From NCBI GenBank assembly GCA_038025085.1, contig CM076154.1, forward strand, positions 18,202,001 through 18,266,000: 64,000 nucleotides of DNA, given 5' to 3'. This DNA is from Tetragonia tetragonoides (taxonomy: Eukaryota; Streptophyta; Magnoliopsida; Caryophyllales; Aizoaceae). Below, piece by piece: positions 35,201 through 44,210 of the stretch; position 1 is the stretch's first letter, and every line of letters begins with the position of its first letter. The translations under genes and the position numbers were made by a program. A model generated the notes under the pieces. That model was not told the DNA's origin. It was given only the letters and a program-made list of their open reading frames with translations, and made no database searches.

Positions 35201-37840
35201 ATGACACATCTTTTTTTATTTAGTTCAGGTTATCATGCTTACTGCATGTGTGCATGTGTATTAGAAGCTGTCATTTTGATGGGAGATATATTGTGTGGCT
35301 GAGTTAACTTACCATTTATTATGTCTCACAGGAAAGTTCCACAGCCTTGGCTTGGGGTGGGTGTTACTAATCTTTACATGGCTAAACTGGATATATTGGA
35401 GAAGCTGAAGCAGAAATTCCCTCATGTAATCAAAGGGGTTATTGTTGAAGAGGTTTGATTCCTCCATGACATGTTAAATATATTTTGCTTGATGTCGTAA
35501 CTGAGTAGTAGAGCAGGTTCGTTGTTTTTGGTGATCATGGAATTACCTTTGATGATAGAATATCCATGAAACAGTAGTGAAAATTGTAGAGTTTCCGAAT
35601 TGTGGTGTTTTGAGTTTGACATTAATTTAAGGAAAATTTGGCGAAAACCACCTTAAGTTTGGGTGCACTTGCCCAGAACCCCCTTAAGTTTTAATCTTTC
35701 GCAGGTACCCCCTTAAAAATTAAAACCGCCCTGCTTGACACCCCTTACTCTCTTTTCTGTCCAATTTTTTGTTGAAGCAGACCAATATACCCTCACGTGC
35801 GGGGCACGTGACTTACTTATGTCTAATTTTACCACGGTCTCTGTTATGTGAAATTAGGGTTAGGGTTTCAAAACCCCCACCATTGAAACTAAAATAAGCT
35901 AAAAAGGATAATGTTTAAGTCAATGATTGAAATTTTACCTTAATTGTGGAGTTCAAATAGCATGCAACAGCAACCACAACTTTCGACCCTCAAGATTCCC
36001 CTTTTTCGATCTACTCGTCCCCAAGTGGTCCCTTCTCCAGTCAAGATGCTCTCTAAAGGAGATTCTTTTGCAGATGAGAGAGAGAGAACGAAAGAGAAAT
36101 GGTCAAGAGATGGAGTAAGAGGTTGACAATGGTGGTACTGAACTCACAGTGAGAGTGAAGTGAGAGAGAGAGAGAGAGATGCTTTGGAGGGAAATGATTT
36201 GGGGGAGTAATTACTGGGGGTAAGTTGGGGGAGTAATTACGGGGGTTGGGGCAGTCAATTAATCATAAGTAAGTCATGTGCCCCGCACGTGAGGGTATAT
36301 TGGTTTTCAACAAAAAATTGGACGGAAAAGAGAGTAAGGGGGTCAAGCAGGGCGTTTTTAAGTTGTAAGGGGGTACCTGCCAAAGATTAAAACTTAAGGG
36401 GGTTTTGGGCAAGTGCACCCAAACTTAAGGTGGTTTTCACAATTTTCCTTAATTTAATCATTCAACCTGAAATGAGCTTCTGTTCAAGTTGTTTTTGGCT
36501 GGGATTTTTGTAGATGGTTACGTTGGGACATAACCTGAATGTCACATCACTCTTTTCCTTTGCACCTATTTTGGAAATATACAGGTTTATTCAATAGAGA
36601 AGCAGCATCTTAAATTCTTAATATCTTAGCACTGGAAACACCTAATGAGAGCATATATTTAAAATCTAGCCCATTTGCAGTTGAATTTTGCTTCTTTCCA
36701 ATTTCTGAATTTATCTAATTTATGTCCACATGTTTTGAACTTACCTTCCCCCCCCCCCTCCTTTTTCTTGTCTCGTTTTGCAGGTTCAGAAGAGTAGGAG
36801 CATTAGTTCTAGGGTGGAGAGGAAGAAGGTAGTGTGCATTATCACTTAAATTCTTTTACACCATTTCATATGTATCTAATCTTTATCTGTTGGTTTCGAT
36901 GTTCATCCTTTTTTTGTTGTCCATTACATCTTGCTATCAAGTTGTTTTTATTTGCAATATAAAGCCAATTCAAATTAAGCCTATACAGTCCCTCCCTGGC
37001 ACATTTGTACAGGTTTTGCAGATCAATTTGTTGGTTTGGGGAGGGGATAGGAGATTAAGTTGTTTTGGCGGTGCACCTTTATGGCTATTTTTTATGCCTT
37101 TGGCTGGAGAGCAATTCTAGGACATTTACCGGTATTGGCAAGCCAGTGAAGTTTGTTTGGGATAGAGTTGTGTTTATGGCTTTGTTGTGGGACAAAGTGG
37201 CTGAGGTTTTGGGGTCTATTTGATGGATGTTCAGAGCGCCATTGGGGTGATTTGTAACTACTACCAGTTTATCTTCTCTCTTTTGGACTACTACTCTGCT
37301 TTGTAATTGTTTACTTCTCTTCATTGATAGAGTTCTCTTATCTTGAAAAACCCCTCTAAATACAAATAACCATGGTTGACTCCTGGTGAGAATGTAATAG
37401 TCTATGCCGATATCATTTTACACAGCTTTAATGCTTGAGATTTTCCTAACAAGTCTTCTTGCTTTGATTGCAAGTGAGGAAGGTTTGGAATTGAGTGTCA
37501 CAATCTTTTGACAAGGTGGTCTTTATTCCTCAAATGTTAACAGCATCTCAACTGCTTCCTTTTTCTTTTTAAGATAAGAATTTTTTTTATTAATGAATCA
37601 ATAAAAGAATACAAAATGGTGGAGGACAAGAAGTCCTCAAATGGAAAGCAATAACATATCTACAAGTCCCGCCACTGTAACTGGACAAGTATAAGGGGGA
37701 CACTCTTGAAGGCCCCAGCTGCCTTTGCCCAAAGTGATGCCAAATAAACAGCATCTCAACAGCTTCCTTTTCATTCAATTTTTATTTTTAGCATGCTGAG
37801 TTTGTCTAGCAGGTAGCAAGTTAATCATACCTCCCCCCTC

Positions 37841-37871
<31 letters not shown>

Positions 37872-40800
37872 AATTCATCTGGTCACATTTGAACTTGTTA
37901 GTATATACAAATATGTAAGTAATAGGTGATAAGTTTATGTGCAGGTTGGGAAGAAAAAGAGCATCAAAAGGATGAAGAGGATAAAGGTATGTTGAATGTA
38001 ACCCCATAACATAATATACTACTTTGAATTGGAGGAAAGAAGGGTAAATAGAGAAGGTCATTTTGATATTGTCTACAAGAAGAGGCAGCGAGATTGGTTA
38101 TCCTTCTCTAACCTTGCGATCCATTTTCTTTACGCCCCTAATGAGAGCTAAATGATTGGGAGGGTAAAGGAGCCCTTTAGTTGTCAAGCTTAGCCATATA
38201 TAAATCTCCTTAAACCCCCTTTCTTTCTTTTTCTTTTTTGATAACGAAAAATTTTATTCATGAAATGTGGAAAGAATACAAAAAAAATGGAGGACAAGTT
38301 ATCCACGAACAGAAACAAAATATCTACAAATCACGCCAATGGCGTTGGACAATCGTAAGCGGAACACCCTTGAAGGCGCCCGCAACCTTAGCCTAAAGGG
38401 GGGCCAAGTAAACTATATAATCCCAAACACAATGAACATTCTTCCCAGAGTTGGAGAAAATCCTCGAATTCCTCTCCAACCAGATGCACCATAGAGTACC
38501 CATGCAAGCACACCTCCATAACACCCTACCCTCCTTGTGCCTTCTCATTGCAGAGAACCGTATCTGTAAGAATTGGCCAACCCCCTTTCTATTTGCCTGA
38601 ATTTCATTGGGAAATTATTGGCTACTCTGGCTACTCCCTATAGTCTATTCTCCATAAAGATTGGGCTGGAAATCCCTTTATTATTATCATGCAATGGGCA
38701 GGTCCATAAAATTTAAGTGGGAGTATTCAGCTAGCTACTCCCATGAGTAGCCAAGAGACATTGATATCATTTATGAGTTACGACCGCATAAATTGTAATT
38801 TTGTTTCTAGTTTAGTCACCTTTGAATTGTAAATTTGAAACCTCAAGTTAAAGCTCGTCATGATTGCCCGTAATTTGTTACTGTATTTGGTCGGCTTTGT
38901 TTCCAGTTTCTGATGTCTTTGAGTCTTGCATCATAATGGTCAAATTCACATGAGAGTGTCATGGTAATGTGGAGCTAAATATAACAAACAGTGTTTGTAA
39001 GCGTGTACCAATGGAAAGGATGTCTTAGTTTATGGTAACCGGTTTGTCATCCATTTGATTCTCTTCTGGCTATTTTGGGGCCCAGTATTTATATTCATGC
39101 CAGCATGCCATACCATTTTCTTCAGCATATCTTCTTGTAGTGTTGTGTCAAATTCCTAGTGATTAAATGGAATCCCAGCTGTATTTAATGGTTAAACATG
39201 TAACAAAGTTAACTCTATCATCAATGCGAACCAGTGACGCTTCGCTTCGCTCCTGTTCATTCTTTCTTTTTTGATAATTCCAGTGCCACTTCCATCTTCA
39301 GTGTACGTTCTTCAGGGACTTGTGTGTTTTGGGTTGGATTCTAATAAAGAAGTTAGGTGTCATGAGATGATATTGTACACCTGAAGTAATCGTGGATAAT
39401 TTGTCCATTGCAGACAATACAATGAATTGGGTGATGACTGCTATTGCTGAATGACTTTGTTCATATAACTGTGGGGGTAGCCCATCTTTCCACTGCAAGG
39501 TCCACATTAGCACATAATTCCATTTTTCTACCATGGAACAACATATTCAGATATTCCCAAAGCAACAGATTGTTTTTATTTTTATTTTTACTTTTTATTT
39601 TATAAGATTGATCATCCCACGGCAGTAGGCTGTATGTGCAGACTTTGAGCTGTGGAATAATTCTATGCTGGGAGATCTTCACATTGATGTTTTACTATAA
39701 CCACCGTCTTAACCGCTTTTGATTTAGGAGAGGGTGGTGGCTGGAAGGGGAGTGGAGGTGTTTGGGGGATGGCGATGGTTTGCGATTCCAAACTTCATTT
39801 GTTCTTCCCTGAATTTCTTTCGTGTGGATTTCATGATACTCCTGTTCAGTTGTCATTGTGATGTTTAAGTATTCTGTTATGATTAGACCTATGTTTTGGG
39901 TCTTAATTTCCTGGTCACACTCATTGAAGTTCTCATTGTCAAACAGGCAGAACAGAAGTCTCCTGCCAGTCGTGCTGGCCTACGTGCTGGTGATGTTATC
40001 GTCAGTTGTGATGGAAATCCAGTTGGGAGCCACCTTGAGGTCGGTTGTCTGCGTTCCATCAATGTACTTTCTTAAATTTTCCTTTCCTTTGTGTTCTTGT
40101 GTGTGTTGAACTTGCCTGTACGCAGCGCAATCAGGTAGGTGAATAGGCCGTTACCCACACCCCTCAAAGACTGGGCAAGGCCTAGCCCCATTGCTCGTCC
40201 CCTTAATTCTCATCAGAATATATGTTGGGTCGAACCTGGGGAGTGCCTTTGGTGACCACCAAGGCCAGGCCTCATGGTCAATCTTCCAGGGATATTTATA
40301 GAGCAATTTATGCATGCTTTGCGGTAGAACAAGATGATACTCCAACAAATATACGGTGCTATGGCCTATGGGCTTTCTTAGCTGTTATGGGAGAAGCCTT
40401 CAAGGGGGTCACATATGAGATTTGGGGAGCCAAAGCCCGTGTAACATAGGTAGAAAGTAAGAAATTGATATAAAATGAACCTAGGAAAGTGAAATGTGCT
40501 GCTCGTGTAATACCATCCAGAAATTGATAATTTGTAACTGAGTTATTTTACTACTTTATAACGTGTTAGTAGGGCCACCTAACAAAAGGTAGACATTTTG
40601 GGGAGCCAAAGCCCGTGTAACATAGGTAGAAAGTAAGAAAATGATATAATATGAACCTAGGAACGTGAAATGTGCTGCTCGTGTAATACCATCCAGAAGT
40701 TGATAATTTGTAACTGAGTTAGTTTACTAAATTATAACGTGTTAGTAGGGCTACCTAACAAAAGGTAGGCATTTAAAATTATTGGGTAACTGAGTGAACA

Positions 40801-42221
40801 AATTACTTTTAGATTTGATCCTTGACTTGTGTCCTATTTTTAGAAAACATATTTTTGCGTATTAACATGTTCTAGTGTGTATCATGGTTCAAGTTATCGT
40901 AGGTGTATTTTAATTTCTCATTTCCACGGTGCCTCAGTTGAATGTTGTCCTTTACAAAAGTTCTTTGTTGTACAGAACACAAAGAATAGATAGCATCTGC
41001 CAATACAGATATAGATACTGATGTATCATAAGTAGTTTAGACGTTGCTGTAAAATTTCCTCAGCCTATGAATCCTGCATATGTGTGCCCAATGGTGCCCA
41101 GGAAGTATTAAAATTTAATATCTTCATATTTCCTGTTTGAAACAGTTCACTGACGCACTGTGGGAGAAGGAAGGGAAACCTGTGGAACTGGTTGTGTTAA
41201 GGCCAAGCGTTGGTGAACAATTGAATTTGAGTGTTATGACTGAAACTAGCCCACGGGAGAACAGGTAAGATTCTGGATACGCTTGGTTACGTGACATCTT
41301 ACTGTTTTCTTGAAAAATCCAGATTTGGTATGAATGAATTCATTAGTGATGGTGGTAATGATTGCACTAAAACTGGTAAATATTTGAGTATCATGTCAGC
41401 GTAGGTAGCTTATTTCATCGTAAGCTTACACATGTTTCATTACCATTCGTTCATTCCCGTTAATTATTACCTTGAAGCAAACGAGCTGCAATAGCTTATC
41501 TGTTGCATGTCATCCTTTATATTGGAAGTGAAATGAGGTGTTTTTTGGAGCATGCCCTAAAAAGAAAAGGGAGAACATCCAGAGAAGCTCCCTAACTTTT
41601 ATCTGAGAAGCAAGAAACTCTCTTAGGCCCTGTTTTATTTTCATATTGACCATACCATTTCGGTTCAGTTCGGTTAATTTTACTTCAACTTAACAGCATA
41701 GTGTGTTCTTTTCCCTTGAACTTACCTGAACTAACTAAATTCGACTAATAGTATTATACTATTATGTGAGAGAAGAGAGTATGTTGAAGAACTGAATTCA
41801 TTTATATTTTTTGATAATTAGAACTTAGCTTATCTGAATTGAACAAACTCAACTGATTGTATTAAGTCGAAGAAAAAGAATGTTGAATTGAAGTTAACTT
41901 TAACTTGCCTGAAATGTAACTGGGGAGGTGAAAAGAACGTACACTTATTTGTTCCATGTAATATAGTTGTTATGTTCAATGGTGAAATTACAAATACATC
42001 TCATCTCATCTCATTTACAAACCAGCAAAATCAACAGCAGTATTCAAGGAACTCAGGCAAAACCAATCAAATATTTGTAATATGAGTATACACAAGCTCG
42101 TTTGAGACATGGGGTTTTTACTTATAGCTAGTAATAACTATTCTTACACTAACTATTCCTTTGCAGGTGGCGTGTCCCTGAGAACGGCGATGGACCAATA
42201 TGTGGGTTTCCTTATCAGTGA
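26259..42221 (+). CDS. Gene B: Deg/HtrA-like pseudoprotease with PDZ domain, 12 coding exons
   Basis: Exons: 26259-26319, 26374-26505, 30407-30546, 32687-32994, 33268-33328, 33562-33692, 35332-35452, 36784-36828, 37945-37986, 39947-40039, 41146-41264, 42167-42221. All junctions are GT-AG, phases match, and they give 435 codons plus TGA. Residues 1-19 are hydrophobic (possible signal or anchor). About 65-275 is the trypsin-like barrel and about 280-418 the PDZ domain (PQPWLGV, SPASRAGLRAGDVIVS). All three catalytic positions are lost: Ile95 in TILTSAILL for His, Asn134 in HHNIATI for Asp, Val237 in VAVGGPLVN for Ser. Two small exons (36784, 37945) add a basic stretch (SSRVERKK, GKKKSIKRMKRIK) inside the PDZ region, absent from gene A. 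The family is plant Deg/'protease Do-like 14' relatives. A non-catalytic binding or scaffold role is inference. An out-of-frame ATG at 26236 overlaps the start. Confidence 0.75.
26740..27145 (+). mobile_element. LINE 3' end in gene B intron
   Basis: The frame reads LLWWNSFFAILRCFWLESNT, then SPELVWDRVTYLASL, the ORF2 tail of the same LINE clade. A 3'UTR with GAGGACTCCTGGTCCTCC follows, then an A-rich end near 27135. Sense to gene B, 5'-truncated. It belongs with the copies at 27570, 32190 and 36990 to a subfamily with an upstream WVCPA motif. Confidence 0.7.
27570..28270 (+). mobile_element. Degenerate LINE 3' end with a probable MITE inside
   Basis: Frames contain zf-RVT-like CRVVVRHRHIFSFCAM, WVCPA-like GGGTTTGCCCAGC and a CIWLKRK tail. 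The 3' end, with GGAGGACACCTTGTACTGTCC and ATT-rich sequence, comes at 28205-28270. Between about 27850 and 28140 a stretch with GCGCCTCATATGCGCCT and GCGAGGTGCAACGAGC interrupts it, resembling a separate MITE. Confidence 0.55.
28473..28818. other. C-tract and G-rich low-complexity stretch in intron
   Basis: A C-tract at 28592-28615 and a GGGTG repeat near 28654-28673 produce meaningless Pro-rich and Gly-rich frames. No exon is seen here. Confidence 0.6.
28819..28940 (-). mobile_element. tRNA-derived SINE, family S1 copy 2
   Basis: On the minus strand: CTGAGCTGGTAAGACCTCTG (A-box side), CCAAGTTCGAGCCCC (B box), the body, and the A-tail (T-tract 28819-28834 on +). Closely similar to copy 3 at 29160 and copy 1 at 2190. 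It lies in the intron of gene B, antisense. Confidence 0.7.
29160..29310 (-). mobile_element. tRNA-derived SINE, family S1 copy 3
   Basis: Minus strand GGGTAGCTCAGCTGGAAAGA, then CCAAGTTCAAGCCCCC, then a body with GTTAACTTTAGGGCCCATGA, the longest of the three copies. It shares the CAGATACCCATG end with copy 2. Confidence 0.7.
29311..29990. other. Intron of gene B, no feature seen
   Basis: AT-rich sequence with no identifiable repeat or exon. Confidence 0.3.
29993..30240 (-). mobile_element. LINE zf-RVT fragment, antisense in gene B intron
   Basis: The minus strand 30196-30070 encodes MEVRAFAWTMALGRINTNDM, then RRPVLAISPDMCVLC, matching the KVRAFVWTLVLGRVNT...MLQRRRP segment of the LINEs at 3560 and 45885. 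The rest is degenerate. It lies less than 200 bp from exon 30407-30546. Confidence 0.7.
30547..32189. other. Intron 3 of gene B, 5' part
   Basis: Nothing conserved is recognised. The minus frame 31469-31774 has no known domain. Confidence 0.3.
32190..32675 (+). mobile_element. LINE 3' end in gene B intron 3
   Basis: In shifted frames it encodes VVWVCPATK, then LWWHADMAIFWFLWLDRNSR and SKDLVWHRVLYWAS, the ORF2 tail seen at 26740. It ends just before exon 32687 with an ATT-rich tail (32669-32680) that abuts the splice acceptor polypyrimidine region. Confidence 0.65.
34355..34443 (+). pseudogene. Nuclear 18S rRNA fragment
   Basis: GGTGAAATTCTTGGATTTATGAA (34386-34408) is the universally conserved plant 18S rRNA segment. 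It continues with diverged GGCGAACATTATGAAAGCGTTTTCTAAGGATGTT (18S: GACGAAC...GCGAAAGCATTTGCCAAGGATGTT) and is preceded by GACATTTGCATTT (18S: GGCATTCGTATTT). Only about 90 bp are present, in the intron between gene B exons 33562-33692 and 35332-35452. It is a dead rDNA-derived insertion, not an rRNA gene. Confidence 0.8.
35632..36448. mobile_element. Mutator-like element with ~187-bp arms and paired CACGTG
   Basis: The arms 35632-35820 and 36264-36448 are inverted copies (GGAAAATTTGGCGAAAACC at the left; GGTGGTTTTCACAATTTTCC at the right). A perfect 9-bp duplication TTAATTTAA flanks them (35623-35631, 36449-36457). The left arm holds two CACGTG boxes 11 bp apart (35794, 35805). The interior (about 440 bp) has GA-rich stretches and no transposase. 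It lies in the intron after exon 35332-35452, about 180 bp past the donor. Confidence 0.85.
36990..37355 (+). mobile_element. LINE 3' end between the two mini-exons of gene B
   Basis: In shifting frames: LLVWGGDRRLSCFGGAP, MAIFYAFGW, then SLFGIELCLWLC, followed by the GCGCCATTGGGGTGATTTGTAACT end typical of this LINE's 3'UTR and an A-rich terminus near 37350. Sense to the gene. Confidence 0.6.
37564..37746 (-). mobile_element. 183-bp LINE 3' stub with 25-bp target duplication
   Basis: It contains only the LINE 3'UTR and last codons (minus: TTTGGCATCACTTTGGGCAA, then CTTCAAGAGTGTCC) with a T-rich start (the A-tail) at 37565-37590. The direct repeats 37539-37563 and 37747-37771, starting AACAGCATCTCAAC, match with one difference. 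This is a recent, severely truncated retrotransposition. Confidence 0.85.
37830..37872. repeat. Poly-C/poly-A tract
   Basis: A homopolymeric C run is followed by A run, about 70 bp before mini-exon 37945-37986. It gives spurious Gly-rich minus-strand frames. Confidence 0.8.
38225..38579 (-). mobile_element. LINE 3' end with 11-bp target duplication
   Basis: The minus strand carries the LINE tail (TATGGTGCATCTGGTTGGAG, a VWLERNS-type segment) down to an A-tail (T-rich 38228-38240). ACCCCCTTTCT at 38214-38224 and 38580-38590 is the target-site duplication. It lies in the gene B intron before the PDZ core exon. Confidence 0.8.
40421..40772. repeat. 176-bp tandem duplication in gene B intron
   Basis: The block TTTGGGGAGCCAAAGCCCGT at 40421 recurs at 40597 and the two copies agree over about 175 bp with scattered substitutions. 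It lies between exons 39947-40039 and 41146-41264. Confidence 0.9.
41701..41944. mobile_element. MITE, family M2 copy 1 (GTGTGTTCTTTT ends)
   Basis: The left end GTGTGTTCTTTTCCC and the right end GTGAAAAGAACGTACAC are inverted. The interior is rich in GAACTTACCTGAACT-type and TTGAACAAACTCAACTGA words. It has no ORF. The ends are shared with 51969-52170 and 52328-52664. It lies in the last large intron of gene B. Confidence 0.6.
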
Positions 42222-43057
42222 TGATAGACAAGCTTTTTGTATTTATATTTTATATCCCGACACTTGAGTTGAGGGCCTTATTTTGGTTGATTGGCTTATT
42301 GCTTGTTAGTACCACTTGTGACCTATGTATATGAAGGTGGTAGCCATCCAAAGATTCTCTTCGTCTATTTGTATATATAAAACTTTCCCCGAGTTACCAA
42401 ATTAGCATTTTAAAATACTCTCCCAAACTAACTTGGCATAATAATATTTTCCGATGATATTTTGGCATTTTCAATTGATGACTCGTTCACTTAAGCACAT
42501 TAGCGTTGCTGACCGGGAACATCTTTTTTTAGATTTTCTCTACTTCATACTCCATTTATTGCTTTAACCTAATTTGTGTATATTCAGAAAAGAAGAATGA
42601 TACATCTACTAAGTGGAACAACGGAAAATTTTCCTTCAAAATATATGAAAATAAACGTTTGATTTTCCCTTCATTCTCTTTTTGTCTCCTTTCTGTTTCC
42701 TCCCCAAATTGATTTGGGGTCTGGTCTGTTTGATTTTATTTCTGAAATTCTGGAAATACAATGGAGTATTTGTTTGTGTTAAAGCAATTTGGGAAACAAA
42801 AATTCTTAGTGGATGCTTCTTGTTTATGGTGATATCCTTGTTGTGTAATGGAAACTCAACTTTGATGGGTTGTTGAGTGAGCTAGAGTGGCTGTTTTAAT
42901 TTGAGTGTGATACCTTCGACCATTTTTGTGAAAGTGTGATGTTAATAATGAACTGTTGGGGTTGTAAGTTGTAACTCTATTTTTCAGCTGGGTTTTGAGC
43001 TGCAGGTATCTGTATGCTATTGTTTGTTGTTGTTTGTTTTATTGAATTTTTTTTTTT
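42222..43057. other. 3'UTR and downstream flank of gene B
   Basis: The likely 3'UTR runs to about 42400 (AT-rich TGTATATATAAAAC). The rest is unassigned. Confidence 0.35.
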
Positions 43058-44210
43058 TTTTTTTTGGCCAATGGATAATACAAGCAGGATACTTAAAAGA
43101 AAAAAGATGGAATCTGTTGTTGGCTAACTCTAGTAGCTAGCTGATGCGCATCCTCAACACTAGACCTACTAACTTTCTGAATAAAATAGACAGTACAGGA
43201 GTTTCCTAGAGACAAAATTTCACGCAGAATACTACTAACTTCAACAGAAGGCTTAGTGGTTCCTTGAAGCATTGCCACGAGCACAGAAGAGACAGTATGA
43301 AGCTGTAAACGAGCATGTTGCCTCTTAGATGCCTATTTTAAAGCCTCAAAACAAGCCATACATTCTGCTTGCAGTGCAGAATGAGCAAAAACGAACACAA
43401 TGCCTCCACCGGAGATGAATTATGATCCAGCGAGAAGGTCTTCCAACCTGTGCCAGCCTGCAGAGGGTGACGATGCCATGAGCCATCAACCTGGAGAACT
43501 ACTGTAGGAGAACAAGTAGAGAAGAGCCCCAATTGTAGAACTGGGAAAGAGGGTGGTTTGGAAGTTGAGGCGACGTGTAATCCCTTGGGAAGACAGTGGT
43601 GGCGAAAAGTAAGAGCAAGATTGTTACTTTTGAGAAGCTCAAGTGCTAGAGAGAGCATGAAATCTAGGATAAAGAGCGCGCCTTTGAAGATTATATTGTT
43701 GTGCATAAGCCAATTAGACCACAGGGCTGTCACAAAATATGTGGCGCCCGGGTGCGGATGAGGTTGTTGATTTGAGCAGATAGGCAAGCGTATCTTTGAT
43801 CAACTGATCAAAAGGAACGAAAAGGAACGAGGCAGTTAGCTTCAACATTCAGCCCCAATTGCCCAGCTTTCCAAAATCTTTTGATAAAAGAAACACTAGC
43901 GAAATAGGTGATCTAGTGTTTCAGTTGCTTCATTGCAGAAAGGACAACAACCGTGAACTGGTATATTACGTCATTGTAGATTAGAATAACAGCCATGACA
44001 TTGTGGAGTAGTTTCCATAAAAAAAAAAATTTCATCTCTAATTTCCACAGTTTTTTCCAAAGTGTGTCCGCCCCATCAGAGCAAAACTGTGGGAATTGCT
44101 GTTGTAAGAGAAATGTGTAGCCTGTTTTGACATAAAAAGCACCATGAGAAGTGGCAGCGGAGATTTTACCTGCCTTCAACTAATTTACAACCCATACCAC
44201 TTTCACTACT
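43058..44210 (-). mobile_element. LINE ORF2 relic: zf-RVT plus RNase H domain
   Basis: The minus strand from about 44179 encodes a zf-RVT region (LWKKLWKLEMKFFFLWKLLH) and then, at 43787-43340, an RVT_3-type RNase H start (VVLQVDGSWHRHPLQAGTGW). The RNase H end lies at 43284-43093 (KVSRSSVEDAHQLA). Frameshifts and stops separate the parts. A T-tract at 43047-43065 is the A-tail, so the element is antisense to gene B and just downstream of it. It differs from the 45885-type LINE, which has no RNase H. Confidence 0.75.
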
